A DNA stretch of 64,000 nt from JAWLCQ01 sp041687095 (GTDB lineage Bacteria; Planctomycetota; Phycisphaerae; SM23-33), in contig JAWLCQ010000005.1 of NCBI GenBank assembly GCA_041687095.1, positions 1-64,000 of the forward strand, given 5' to 3'. The notes beneath the pieces are model-generated. The model was not told the origin of the DNA. It saw only the letters and a list, made by a program, of their open reading frames with translations, and did not search any database. The position numbers and the translations under genes were made by a program. Each line of letters begins with the position of its first letter. Within the stretch, counting starts at the first letter, position 1. Below, piece by piece: positions 48,485 through 57,072 of the stretch.

Positions 48485-50361
48485 CCGACGGCCTCCGACC
48501 CTATCCCGAATACAAGGACTCCGGCCTGCCGTGGCTTGGCCGGATACCTGCGCATTGGGAGGTCCGAACCTCCAAAAGGATGTTCTCGCAAAGCGGCGAA
48601 CGTGCTCGCCTTGACGATGAACAGCTATCCGCCACGCAGGCATACGGCGTCATCCTGCAATCAGACTTTGAGGAACGGGTTGGCCGCAAGGTAGTCCGGA
48701 TCATCAACCACTTGGAGAAGCGAAAGCACGTCGAACCTGATGACTTCGTGATCAGCATGCGCAGCTTCCAGGGCGGCCTTGAGCGAGCATTTGCCCGAGG
48801 AGCGATCCGCTCGTCGTATGTCATCCTGAAGCCCGGAGACTCAGTACATGTGCCGTATTTCGCCCATCTCTTCAAGTCACACGATTACATTCAAGCGCTC
48901 CGGGCCACCTCCGAGTTCATCCGTGATGGCCAAGACCTAACCTTTGCGAACTTCTCACGAGTGCCGCTGCCGGTTGTACCGTCGGATGAGCAGAAGGCCA
49001 TCGCCGACTACCTCGACGCCAACGCGGTCAAGGTCCGCCGGTTCGTCCGCAATCGGCGGCAGCTGATCGAGGTCTTGAACGAGCAGAAGCAGGCCATCAT
49101 CAACCGGGCCGTCACCCGTGGCCTCGCCCCCAACGCCCCCCTCAAGCCCTCCGGCATCGACTGGCTCGGCGACATCCCCGAGCACTGGCAGACACGCCGA
49201 TTGAAGTTCCTCGTGCGGAATGTGAATGAACAGACCTCGACTCGACAGCCAGACGAGGCGTATGTCGCCCTTGAGCACGTTGAGGGATGGACCGGGAGAA
49301 TCAACCTGCCGAGCGAAAACATCGAGTTCGACAGCCAATTGAAGCGGTTCCGACCGGGCGATGTGCTGTTCGGCAAGCTTCGGCCGTACTTGGCGAAGGT
49401 CACTCGTCCAGACGTGCCTGGAGTATGCGTTGGCGAGTTCCTCGTACTGAGAGGGACCGATGAAGGGCTTCTTCCGGAGTTCCTCGAGCAAGAGCTGCGC
49501 TCGAAGCGGTTCATCGACATCATCAACAGCTCAACCTTTGGCGCGAAGATGCCTCGGGCTGACTGGACGTTCATCGGAAATCTGGTAATCGCCTATCCGC
49601 CAACCCACACTGAGCAGTTGGGGATCCTCGAAGAGATCGGCCGGCAGACCGCATTGCTTCAGAACGCGATTGATACGGCAAAACGGGAGATCAACCTGAT
49701 ACGCGAGTACCGCACCCGGCTGATTGCCGGCGTGGTAACGGGGAAACTGGCAGTCCCGCAAGTTGCGGAGATGGCTGCCCCGGCACAGCAGAGGACGAAG
49801 CAAACAGCCAACATCCACTTCCGCCGTTCGGTCTTCGCGGCCGAAATCATCCATCGCCTGCATACCGAGCCCACGTTCGGACACGTCAAGTTCGAGAAGC
49901 TCATGTTCCTCTGCGAGAGGCGATGCGGTGTGGACACGGGCTCGACGTACCACCGCCAAGCCGCCGGCCCTTACGACAACCGGGCCCTCCGTTCGATTGA
50001 CGGCCAACTCAAGCGACAGGTCTGGTACGAAGCCAGCAAGGGCGAGAATGGCTGGCGGTACAGACCTTTAGCAAAGGCGGGAGCCCACCGGCAGTACTTC
50101 GATCGGTACTTCGTTGACGTCTTGCCCCGGTTCGACGAGATCATCGAAATCTTCGCCAAGGCGAAGACGGTGCAGTGCGAGATCGTCGCTACCCTCTATT
50201 CCGCCTGGGAAGACCTACTGGCCCATGGTAGGGTGCCAAGTGACGACCAAATCATCGAGCAGGTTCTCCATCATTGGCACCCCGACAAGCAGAAGATCGA
50301 GGCATCCCGATGGCGAAGAGCGCTTGAATGGATGAAGGCGAGGGATCTCAGGCCAGCATGA
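48481..50361 (+). CDS. hsdS: Type I specificity subunit with extra C-terminal domain
   Basis: Residues 1-430 of this 626-residue protein form a normal HsdS: two target-recognition domains (about 20-165 and 230-390, each introduced by LPWLGRIPAHWEVR- or DWLGDIPEHWQTRRLK-type motifs) and two helical spacers (DYLDANAVKVRRFVRNRRQLIEVLNEQKQAIINRAV; LIREYRTRLIAGVVTGKL). An extra C-terminal region (about 445-626: FGHVKFEKLMFLCERR, AAGPYDNRALRSIDGQLKR) resembles a Panacea/DUF4065-like domain. Local G+C is lower than in the phage. The extension is unusual for HsdS and may be an antitoxin-like or regulatory module. Confidence 0.82.
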   Translation: MTDGLRPYPEYKDSGLPWLGRIPAHWEVRTSKRMFSQSGERARLDDEQLSATQAYGVILQSDFEERVGRKVVRIINHLEKRKHVEPDDFVISMRSFQGGLERAFARGAIRSSYVILKPGDSVHVPYFAHLFKSHDYIQALRATSEFIRDGQDLTFANFSRVPLPVVPSDEQKAIADYLDANAVKVRRFVRNRRQLIEVLNEQKQAIINRAVTRGLAPNAPLKPSGIDWLGDIPEHWQTRRLKFLVRNVNEQTSTRQPDEAYVALEHVEGWTGRINLPSENIEFDSQLKRFRPGDVLFGKLRPYLAKVTRPDVPGVCVGEFLVLRGTDEGLLPEFLEQELRSKRFIDIINSSTFGAKMPRADWTFIGNLVIAYPPTHTEQLGILEEIGRQTALLQNAIDTAKREINLIREYRTRLIAGVVTGKLAVPQVAEMAAPAQQRTKQTANIHFRRSVFAAEIIHRLHTEPTFGHVKFEKLMFLCERRCGVDTGSTYHRQAAGPYDNRALRSIDGQLKRQVWYEASKGENGWRYRPLAKAGAHRQYFDRYFVDVLPRFDEIIEIFAKAKTVQCEIVATLYSAWEDLLAHGRVPSDDQIIEQVLHHWHPDKQKIEASRWRRALEWMKARDLRPA

Positions 50362-50452
50362 CTAACCATATTCGATTACTGGTAGCGTCAACGCAGTTAT
50401 GTGGCGGGAGTCCGCCATCTGCGCCCAGTCCTAATCTTATTGGGAGCGAGAG

Positions 50453-50950
50453 ATGAAGATCAATGATGAACACATGTACCACGGTGCGGCCCTGAATCAG
50501 ATCGCGGAGGATCCACACTTCACAGCAATCAACGCGTTCCGAACGAATGGGGAGCTCTCCCGAGCCAGCTTCATCATCAACGACGACATCGGCATCTACC
50601 TCAAGTATGCCGGAAAGCCTCTCGGCCCATTCGACGAGTACAAGTTCACCTTCCATGCGGACCACCTTGCAGAGCTAGACCGTTTGGCCGGCAGGTGTGC
50701 CAGAGTGTTTCTCGGACTGGTCTGCGTTCAAGGGGACCATATCTGCTGCCTGCCATACGCTGACCTGCAGCACATGGTTGACCTGAGGCGGAAGAACGCT
50801 GGGGTGGACGAAGAGCAATACCAGATCCTGGTTGTTCTCCCAACGAGGAAGTCGTTCAGAGTCTACATCAACCCGCGTGGAGCAAAGGGCAGGAAGATGG
50901 GAGAGCGTGTCGTCAACCGGAACGAGTTCCCTTCGTGTCTATTTGTCTAG
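50453..50950 (+). CDS. Hypothetical protein between hsdS and hsdR
   Basis: The 165-residue protein is not recognised. It is a mixed alpha/beta sequence (HFTAINAFRTNGELSRASFIINDDIGIYLKY, FDEYKFTFHADHLAELDRLAG, RVFLGLVCVQGDHICCLPYADLQHMVDL) with a basic end. It has lower G+C than neighbours, GGGAGCGAGAG before the ATG, and starts 91 bases after hsdS, so it may have been inserted into the restriction operon. Confidence 0.65.
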   Translation: MKINDEHMYHGAALNQIAEDPHFTAINAFRTNGELSRASFIINDDIGIYLKYAGKPLGPFDEYKFTFHADHLAELDRLAGRCARVFLGLVCVQGDHICCLPYADLQHMVDLRRKNAGVDEEQYQILVVLPTRKSFRVYINPRGAKGRKMGERVVNRNEFPSCLFV

Positions 50951-50968
50951 CCCGGAATTGCGGACGGA

Positions 50969-53908
50969 ATGGCATCGACCGATACATCTGAGAAGTCCCT
51001 GGAACGCTTGGTGGCTGAACGGCTGACTACTAGCGCCGGTTACGTGCAGGGCATCAGCGAGGACTACGACCGGGTCCACGCCGTTGACCTGGCGCAGCTT
51101 CAGGGCTTCGTGTGCGCCACCCAGCCGGAGACGGCCGAGGCGCTCGGGCTGGGCGAGGACACGCCCAAGCGGATGCAGTTCCTCCACCGCCTCCAGGGCG
51201 AGATCGCCAAGCGGGGCGTGATCGACGTGCTTCGCGGCGGGGTGAGGCATGGCCCGGTGCACTTGAACCTGTTCTACGGCACGCCGACGCCAGGCAACGC
51301 TGCGGCGGCAGAGCGATTCGCGGCCAATGTCTTCAGCGTCACCCGGCAGCTTCGGTACAGCAAGGACGAGACGCAGCTCGCACTGGACCTGTGCCTGTTC
51401 ATCAACGGATTGCCGGTGGCGACGTTCGAGCTCAAGAACCGCCTGACGAAGCAGACGGTCGAGGACGCTGTGCAGCAGTACCGACGGGACCGCGACCCGC
51501 GGGAGCTGCTGTTCCAGTTCCCCCGGTGCATGGTGCACTTCGCGGTGGACGATCAGGAGGTGCGGATGTGCACGCACCTCAAGGGCAGGGACTCCTGGTT
51601 CCTCCCGTTCAACAAGGGCTTCCAGGACGGGGCGGGCAACCCGCCCAACCCCGCGGGGCTCAAGACGGCCTACCTCTGGGAGGAGGTCCTCACCAAGCCC
51701 GGGCTCACGGACATCATCGAGAACTACGCCCAGGTCGTCGAGGAGCGGGACGACCGGGGCCGGAAGAAGCAGAAGCAGGTCTTCCCGCGATATCACCAGC
51801 TTCGGGTGGTGCGGAGGCTCTTGGCCGCTGCGCAGGCGGACGGGGTGGGCAAGCGGTACCTGGTCCAGCACTCGGCGGGCAGCGGCAAGAGCAACTCCAT
51901 CGCTTGGCTGGCCCACCAGCTCATCGGGTTGGAGCGGGACGGAGCGGTGCTGTTCGACTCGGTGATCGTCGTCACGGACCGGCGGGTGCTGGATCGGCAG
52001 ATCAAGGAGACGATCAAGCAGTTCGCCCAGGTGTCGGCGACGGTCGGGCACGCGGAGCGGAGCGGGGACTTGCGGCGGTTCCTGCGGGACGGCAAGCGGA
52101 TCATCATCACGACGGTGCAGAAGTTCCCCTTCATCCTCGACGAGATCGGGGACGAGCACCGCGGGCGGAAGTTCGCCATCATCATCGACGAGGCCCACTC
52201 CAGCCAGGGCGGCCGGACGGCGGCGCAGATGAACATGGCGCTGTCGGAGGACGGGACCGGGGAGGAGGAGAGCTACGAGGACCAGATCAACCGCATCATG
52301 GAGGCGAGGCAGATGCTGGAGAACGCCAGCTACTTCGCCTTCACGGCCACGCCGAAGAACAAGACGCTGGAGATCTTCGGGCAGCCCGATCCCCAGGGGG
52401 ACAAGGTCCGCCACCGGCCGTTCGACAGCTACACAATGAAGCAGGCCATCCAGGAGGGGTTCATCCTGGACGTACTGGCGAGCTACACGCCGGTGGAGAG
52501 CTACTACCGGCTGATGAAGACGGTGGAGGCCGACCCGGAGTTCGACACGAGCAAGGCGCAGAAGAAGCTGCGGCGGTACGTGGAGTCGCACGACCACGCG
52601 ATCCGGCGGAAGGCCGAGATCATGGTGGACCACTTCCACGACCAGGTGATGGCGCGGCGGAAGATCGGGGGTCAGGCGAGGGCGATGGTCATCTGCAGCA
52701 GCATCCGCCGGGCGATCCAGTACTACCACGCCTTCTCGGCGTATCTGCGGGAGCGCAAGAGCCCCTACCAGGCAATCGTCGCCTTTTCGGGGGAGCACGA
52801 GGACGGGGGGCGGCAGGTGACGGAGGCGACGCTCAACGGGTTCCCCAGCGGACAGATCGAGAAGAAGTTCCAGCAGGACCCGTACCGCTTCCTGATCGTC
52901 GCCGACAAGTTCCAGACCGGCTACGACGAACCGCTGCTGCACACGATGTACGTGGACAAGGTGCTCTCTGGCATCAAGGCGGTTCAGACGCTCTCGCGCC
53001 TCAACCGGGCCCACCCGCAGAAGACCGACACCTTCGTGCTGGACTTCATGAACGACGTGGACATGATCACGACGGCCTTCGCGGACTACTACCGCAGCAC
53101 GGTCCTGAGCGAGGAGACGGACCCGAACAAGCTGCACGACCTGAAGGCGACGCTGGACGGGTACCAGGTGTACGCCTGGCCGCAGGTGGAGGAGCTGGCG
53201 AGGCTGTTCGTCGGGGGCGCGGTGCGGGACCGGCTCGACCCGATCCTGGACGCGTGCGTGGCGAACTACGTCACGGAGCTCGACGAGGACGGGCAGGTGA
53301 CCTTCAAGGGCAAGGCGAAGGCGTTTACCCGGACGTACCAGTTCCTTGGGTCGATCCTTCCCTACACGGTCCGGGAGTGGGAGGAGTTGTCGATCTTCCT
53401 GAACTTCCTGGTCCCCAAGCTGCCGGCCCCGGTGGAGGAGGACCTGTCCAAAGGCATCCTCGAAGCGATCGACATGGAGAGCTACCGCAACGAGGTGCAG
53501 GAGACCATGCGGCTGGCTCTGCCGGACGAGGACGGGGAGGTCGGGCCCGTGCCCACCAGCGGCGGCGGCCGCAAGCCCGAGCCCGAACTGGACAGGCTCA
53601 GCAGCATCATCAAGTCGTTCAACGAGCAGTTCGGCAACATCGACTGGAGTGACGCCGACCGCATCCGGCGGGTCATCGCCGAGGAGATCCCCGCCCGCGT
53701 CGCCGCCAACCGCGCCTACCAGAACGCCATGAGGAACAGCGACCGCGCCGCCGCCCGCCTGGAACACGACCGGGCCCTGGAGGACGTCGTCGTCAGCATG
53801 CTCTCGGACCACACCGAGCTCTTCCGGCAGTTCCAGGACCACCCGGGCTTCCGGCAGTGGCTCGCGGACACGATCTTCGGCGTGACGTACGATGGAAGTG
53901 CGGCATGA
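50969..53908 (+). CDS. hsdR: Type I restriction endonuclease subunit R
   Basis: The 979-residue protein has an N-terminal PD-(D/E)XK nuclease (D140 in LALDLCLFIN, E154 and K156 in ATFELKNRL), two RecA-like motor domains (Walker A HSAGSGKS, DEAH box IIDEAHSSQGG, SAT-like FTATPKNK, and YDEPLLHTMYVDK, LSRLNRAHP in the second half) and a helical C-terminal domain. It translocates DNA and cuts away from the HsdS-recognised site. The start (50969) has only a weak ribosome site. The gene is intact, so the system looks functional. Confidence 0.92.
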   Translation: MASTDTSEKSLERLVAERLTTSAGYVQGISEDYDRVHAVDLAQLQGFVCATQPETAEALGLGEDTPKRMQFLHRLQGEIAKRGVIDVLRGGVRHGPVHLNLFYGTPTPGNAAAAERFAANVFSVTRQLRYSKDETQLALDLCLFINGLPVATFELKNRLTKQTVEDAVQQYRRDRDPRELLFQFPRCMVHFAVDDQEVRMCTHLKGRDSWFLPFNKGFQDGAGNPPNPAGLKTAYLWEEVLTKPGLTDIIENYAQVVEERDDRGRKKQKQVFPRYHQLRVVRRLLAAAQADGVGKRYLVQHSAGSGKSNSIAWLAHQLIGLERDGAVLFDSVIVVTDRRVLDRQIKETIKQFAQVSATVGHAERSGDLRRFLRDGKRIIITTVQKFPFILDEIGDEHRGRKFAIIIDEAHSSQGGRTAAQMNMALSEDGTGEEESYEDQINRIMEARQMLENASYFAFTATPKNKTLEIFGQPDPQGDKVRHRPFDSYTMKQAIQEGFILDVLASYTPVESYYRLMKTVEADPEFDTSKAQKKLRRYVESHDHAIRRKAEIMVDHFHDQVMARRKIGGQARAMVICSSIRRAIQYYHAFSAYLRERKSPYQAIVAFSGEHEDGGRQVTEATLNGFPSGQIEKKFQQDPYRFLIVADKFQTGYDEPLLHTMYVDKVLSGIKAVQTLSRLNRAHPQKTDTFVLDFMNDVDMITTAFADYYRSTVLSEETDPNKLHDLKATLDGYQVYAWPQVEELARLFVGGAVRDRLDPILDACVANYVTELDEDGQVTFKGKAKAFTRTYQFLGSILPYTVREWEELSIFLNFLVPKLPAPVEEDLSKGILEAIDMESYRNEVQETMRLALPDEDGEVGPVPTSGGGRKPEPELDRLSSIIKSFNEQFGNIDWSDADRIRRVIAEEIPARVAANRAYQNAMRNSDRAAARLEHDRALEDVVVSMLSDHTELFRQFQDHPGFRQWLADTIFGVTYDGSAA

Positions 53909-53924
53909 GACAGGAGACTTCCCT

Positions 53925-54827
53925 ATGATCGACCGACGGCCGCAAACGATCCAGTTCTTCCTGCCACAGGGCGAACCGCGGGGCCTTCGCATCGCCGAGA
54001 TCACCACGCGGATCGTGCAAGCGGTCTACGTCCCACGGAACAAGCTGACGGAGGCTGGGGATCGCCCCGAGTTGCGGGGAGTCGGGGTCTACTTCCTCTT
54101 CGGCCAACCCGAGGAGGCCGCCAAGCCCATCTGCTACATCGGCGAGGCCGAGGACTGCCATACCCGCCTGAAGCAGCACAACGCAAGCAAGGACTTCTGG
54201 CAGCAGGCCATCGCCATCGTCTCCAAGACCGGGAGCTTCACCAAGGCCCATGTGCGGTATCTCGAATGGTACTGCATCGGCAAGGCGAAGGAGGTCAGCA
54301 GGTACACGCTGGAGAACGGCAACGGTAGCAGCGAGCCGTTTACGACCGAGCCCATGCGGGCCGACCTGATGGACGCATTCGACACGCTCAACGTCCTCAC
54401 ATCAGCGTTGGGCTATCCAGTGGTCGAGGCGAGGCTCCAGGCGCAGCGAGAGGAGATCTTCTACTGCACGCGAAGGCCGCGCGATGGGGTGGAGTGCGAT
54501 GCGAAGGGCTATCCGACGGACGACGGCTTCACGGTGATGGCCGGTTCGCGTGGCAGGAAGAAGATGGCCGACTACGCTGGCGAGTGGCTCATCTCGGGAC
54601 GGCGAGAACTCATGGAGGCCGGGGTGATCCAGGAGGAGTCCGATGGCGAGCATATCCGCTTCGCGGAGGACTACACCTTCAAGACCCCAAGCGGCGCGGC
54701 CATGATGCTGATCGGCTCTCCGGCTAACGGCTGGACGGAATGGAAGGATCGGGACGGACGAACGTTAGATGAGCTGAAGCGGCAGGCATCGGGAGTTACC
54801 GAAGCCGACACCGGGAACTGCGAGTAG
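53925..54827 (+). CDS. GIY-YIG nuclease with DUF4357 domain
   Basis: The 300-residue protein carries a GIY-YIG domain (GVGVYFLFGQPEEAAKPICYIGEAEDCHTRLKQH, about residues 48-85, with the Arg of TRL and a downstream Glu in YLEWYC) and ends in a DUF4357 region (MAGSRGRKKMADYAGEWLISGRREL). This combination is found beside type I restriction genes. The start at 53925, with AGGAG, is preferred to 53892, which overlaps hsdR. It may cut unmodified or branched DNA. Confidence 0.82.
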   Translation: MIDRRPQTIQFFLPQGEPRGLRIAEITTRIVQAVYVPRNKLTEAGDRPELRGVGVYFLFGQPEEAAKPICYIGEAEDCHTRLKQHNASKDFWQQAIAIVSKTGSFTKAHVRYLEWYCIGKAKEVSRYTLENGNGSSEPFTTEPMRADLMDAFDTLNVLTSALGYPVVEARLQAQREEIFYCTRRPRDGVECDAKGYPTDDGFTVMAGSRGRKKMADYAGEWLISGRRELMEAGVIQEESDGEHIRFAEDYTFKTPSGAAMMLIGSPANGWTEWKDRDGRTLDELKRQASGVTEADTGNCE

Positions 54828-54853
54828 GTGTTTACATCGCTGGGAGGCCTGGC

Positions 54854-55852
54854 ATGGGGCCAGAGATCAAGTCTTGGCAGATCGTTGGTGGCAAGCTCAA
54901 GGCGTCCAACTCGACATTGGCGGAAGCTGGCAGGACCGAGCCGTACGACCTTGAGCCTTGGATCGAGTCCAACCCCGAGATCGTCGGCGCGGACATCGCG
55001 GTCATCGGCCGGCAGATTCTGACGAAATCCGGGCCGATCGATCTGCTGGGCATCGACAGGAACGGCAACCTCGTCGTTATCGAACTCAAACGCAACAGGC
55101 TCCCCCGCGAATCGCTCGCTCAAGCCATCGACTACGCATCCGACGTTGCCTCCTGGAGCATCGAGCGGATCAGCGAAATCTGCTCCGAGAAGCGAGGCCA
55201 GAGCCTGGAGGAATACCTGAGCGAGACCTTCGAGGATGTCGATGTTGACAACCTCAACGTCAACGACACGCAGCGCATCATCCTTGTGGGGTTCTCCATC
55301 GACGCAGCCTTGGAGCGGATGATCGAGTGGCTCTCCAACAACTTCAATGTGAGCATCAACGCCGTCGTCCTGCACTACACGAAGACCACCAGCGGCGACG
55401 AGTTACTTACCCGAACCTCCATCATCTCGGAAGAGCTGGAGCAGGAGCGGGTCAAGAAGCGGAAGAAGTTCACCATCCCCTCCTCTGATGAGCCTGGGGA
55501 CTACGACGAGGCTGCCTTACGGAAGAAGCTCACGGCGTACCTCTCCCGCAGACCGGTGACCAACCAGCGAATACTGAAGGTGTTCCTGCCGATTCTGCTA
55601 GCGAATGAAACCGTCACCCGGCCACAACTCAAGGCGGAATATCAGCGGCAAGTACCGGAGGAGGAGACGCCCAAGGTCGGCTACTACCTGTCCATGATCT
55701 CCGCCCAACTCGGCCGCGAAGGCAACGACTTTCTGCGACAGGTGATCGCGTACGAGTACCCCAACCATCCGTGGGAGAAGGACAACTTCTCTCTCCGCAA
55801 GCAGCACCGGAGTCTTGTGGAGGAAGTCATTCACGAGCTCACACCGCGTTAG
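54854..55852 (+). CDS. NucS-like endonuclease
   Basis: The 332-residue protein has a NucS-type PD-(D/E)XK core: GPIDLLGIDRNGNLVVIELKRN (D63, E77, K79) followed by ESLAQAIDYASDVASWS, with a second alpha/beta region and a long helical C-terminus. NucS acts in mismatch repair in some bacteria and archaea; stand-alone relatives sit in defence islands. It is the last gene of the island, 26 bases after the GIY-YIG gene. Function in defence is inferred from position. Confidence 0.78.
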   Translation: MGPEIKSWQIVGGKLKASNSTLAEAGRTEPYDLEPWIESNPEIVGADIAVIGRQILTKSGPIDLLGIDRNGNLVVIELKRNRLPRESLAQAIDYASDVASWSIERISEICSEKRGQSLEEYLSETFEDVDVDNLNVNDTQRIILVGFSIDAALERMIEWLSNNFNVSINAVVLHYTKTTSGDELLTRTSIISEELEQERVKKRKKFTIPSSDEPGDYDEAALRKKLTAYLSRRPVTNQRILKVFLPILLANETVTRPQLKAEYQRQVPEEETPKVGYYLSMISAQLGREGNDFLRQVIAYEYPNHPWEKDNFSLRKQHRSLVEEVIHELTPR

Positions 55853-55930
55853 GCAAGAACGCCGGAACAGGCTGTTCCTCTCGTTTGGACTGATTCGCAC
55901 GGTATCGGTTTGTGCTTTCGCCGAATCAAC

Positions 55931-55959
55931 TTGCACCCTCTCGCCACTTGAGGCTCAGT
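55931..55959 (+). promoter_or_regulatory. Promoter-like element (copy 4) before the H1-like gene
   Basis: CTTGCAC, a 17-base spacer and GGCTCAGTGTC (55952-55962) follow the pattern seen on the minus strand at 3077, 20583 and 23090. Here it reads rightward, about 105 bases before the GTG at 56069. Confidence 0.45.
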
Positions 55960-56068
55960 GTCCACACGCGCCGCGTGAGCGGCCCCGGTGTTTGCCAGCG
56001 TGCAGCGAAACCCGTATGCTGGCAGGACGAAGGACTCGATTCGAGCTTCCGAAGCAAAGGAGAAGTGT

Positions 56069-56536
56069 GTGATAAGAACGCGTACGATCACAGAGCTGCA
56101 GGCCGAGCTGGAACAGATGCAGCAGACCTTGGAGGCCCTGAAGGGCCAGCGGCAGAACCTGGCGGACGAACTGGCGAGGGTGGATGCCCGCATCGCCACG
56201 CTCGCCGGCGAGACCGGCCCCAAGGCCACTGCGGCCGCCCCGAAGGCCGCGAAGAAAGCGGGCCGCAAGGCCGCCCGCAAGGCCCCCAAGCGTGCCCGCA
56301 AGTCCCCTACCGCCAAGACTGGCGGCAAGGCCCCCCGCGGCCTGCTCGTGGAGCACATCCGCGCCGCCTTGGCCCAGGCCCCGGAGGGCATGCGGGTGAA
56401 GGACATCGAGGCCGCGGTGCGAGAGGCAGGCTACCCGGTGCAGAGCAAGGACTTCTACACGCAGGTGGCGACGGCCGTGCCGAAGGTCCCCGGCGTCGAG
56501 CGCCTTGGCCGCGGGGTGTACAAGCTCGCGGACTGA
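56069..56536 (+). CDS. Coiled-coil, H1-like basic, winged-helix protein
   Basis: The 155-residue protein (GTG 56069, AAGGAG upstream) has three parts: a coiled coil (ELQAELEQMQQTLEALKGQR to ARIATLA, residues 7-47), a histone-H1-like Lys/Ala/Arg-rich linker (about 55-88, with KKAGRKAARKAPKRARK), and a winged helix (LLVEHIRAALAQAPEGMRVKDIE, then RLGRGVYKL) of the HARE-HTH style. It is a likely nucleoid-associated or regulatory DNA-binding protein. The gene lies between the defence island and the leftward recombinase operon. Confidence 0.72.
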   Translation: MIRTRTITELQAELEQMQQTLEALKGQRQNLADELARVDARIATLAGETGPKATAAAPKAAKKAGRKAARKAPKRARKSPTAKTGGKAPRGLLVEHIRAALAQAPEGMRVKDIEAAVREAGYPVQSKDFYTQVATAVPKVPGVERLGRGVYKLAD

Positions 56537-56562
56537 GCCCCCCTACCACTTCTGCAGCACGT

Positions 56563-56664
56563 GCGGGCCCGGGGCCACAGGTTCCGGGCCCGCTGTCTGT
56601 GGCGACCTCACCGCCCCCCTCGCCCCGCCGGCGTCCCGATGGGAGCCGACGCGGGGCGAGGGGG
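56563..56664. terminator. Two strong hairpins between convergent genes
   Basis: A 10-bp stem (56563-56572 with 56584-56593) is followed by a much longer one: a 14-bp GC-rich stem (56615-56628 with 56651-56664) with further inner pairings CGGC/GCCG and TCCC/GGGA around the loop GAT. They lie between the convergent H1-like and resolvase-like genes and probably stop transcription from both sides, though T-runs are lacking. Confidence 0.6.
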
Positions 56665-56676
56665 CCGCTCCGTCCG

Positions 56677-57060
56677 CTACTCCCAGTTCCGCAGATGGCT
56701 GAGGTAGATGATGCTCACGCCGCTACAGCCGAATGCATACTCCACCTCGCACCCGCGCAGTGTCTGCGCTCGGCTGAGACGGGCGTGGTCGCGGGTGACG
56801 AGGAACGAGAAGTCGTTCCTCTCCCGCTTGCGGGTCAGAAGCGCCCGCAGGTCCTCGCGCAGAACCGGCGTGACGCCCGAAACCCCCGCCAGCCGGACCT
56901 CGCCCGCGCAGATCATGCCCACGCTGTCGGCGAACCGGCGGATGTTGCGGATTTGCTCCTCCAGTTTCTCGTCGGCGCCTCCTGGGTACGCGCATCGGGC
57001 GTAGGCGATGTACCGCTTGCCCTCGCAAAGGATTCTTCCCGCCAAAAACGTCATGTCCAT
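56677..57060 (-). CDS. Serine-resolvase-fold protein lacking the catalytic serine
   Basis: The 127-residue protein looks like the N-terminal catalytic domain of a serine recombinase (YIAYARCAYPGGADEKLEEQI, GVSGVTPVLREDLRALL, FSFLVTRDHARLSRAQTL), but where active enzymes have YARVS it has YARCA, so the nucleophile is missing. The DRLSR-like arginines are kept. No DNA-binding domain follows. It is the last gene of the recombinase operon (AGGAGC upstream, 12 bases after the previous stop). It may be a regulatory partner of the large recombinase. Confidence 0.6.
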   Translation of the reverse strand: MDMTFLAGRILCEGKRYIAYARCAYPGGADEKLEEQIRNIRRFADSVGMICAGEVRLAGVSGVTPVLREDLRALLTRKRERNDFSFLVTRDHARLSRAQTLRGCEVEYAFGCSGVSIIYLSHLRNWE

Positions 57061-57072
57061 ATGCCGTGCTCC

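Noticed and set aside
54001..54653. Short reverse frames inside the GIY-YIG gene
   Set aside because: They are shadows of a gene with clear GIY-YIG and DUF4357 motifs.
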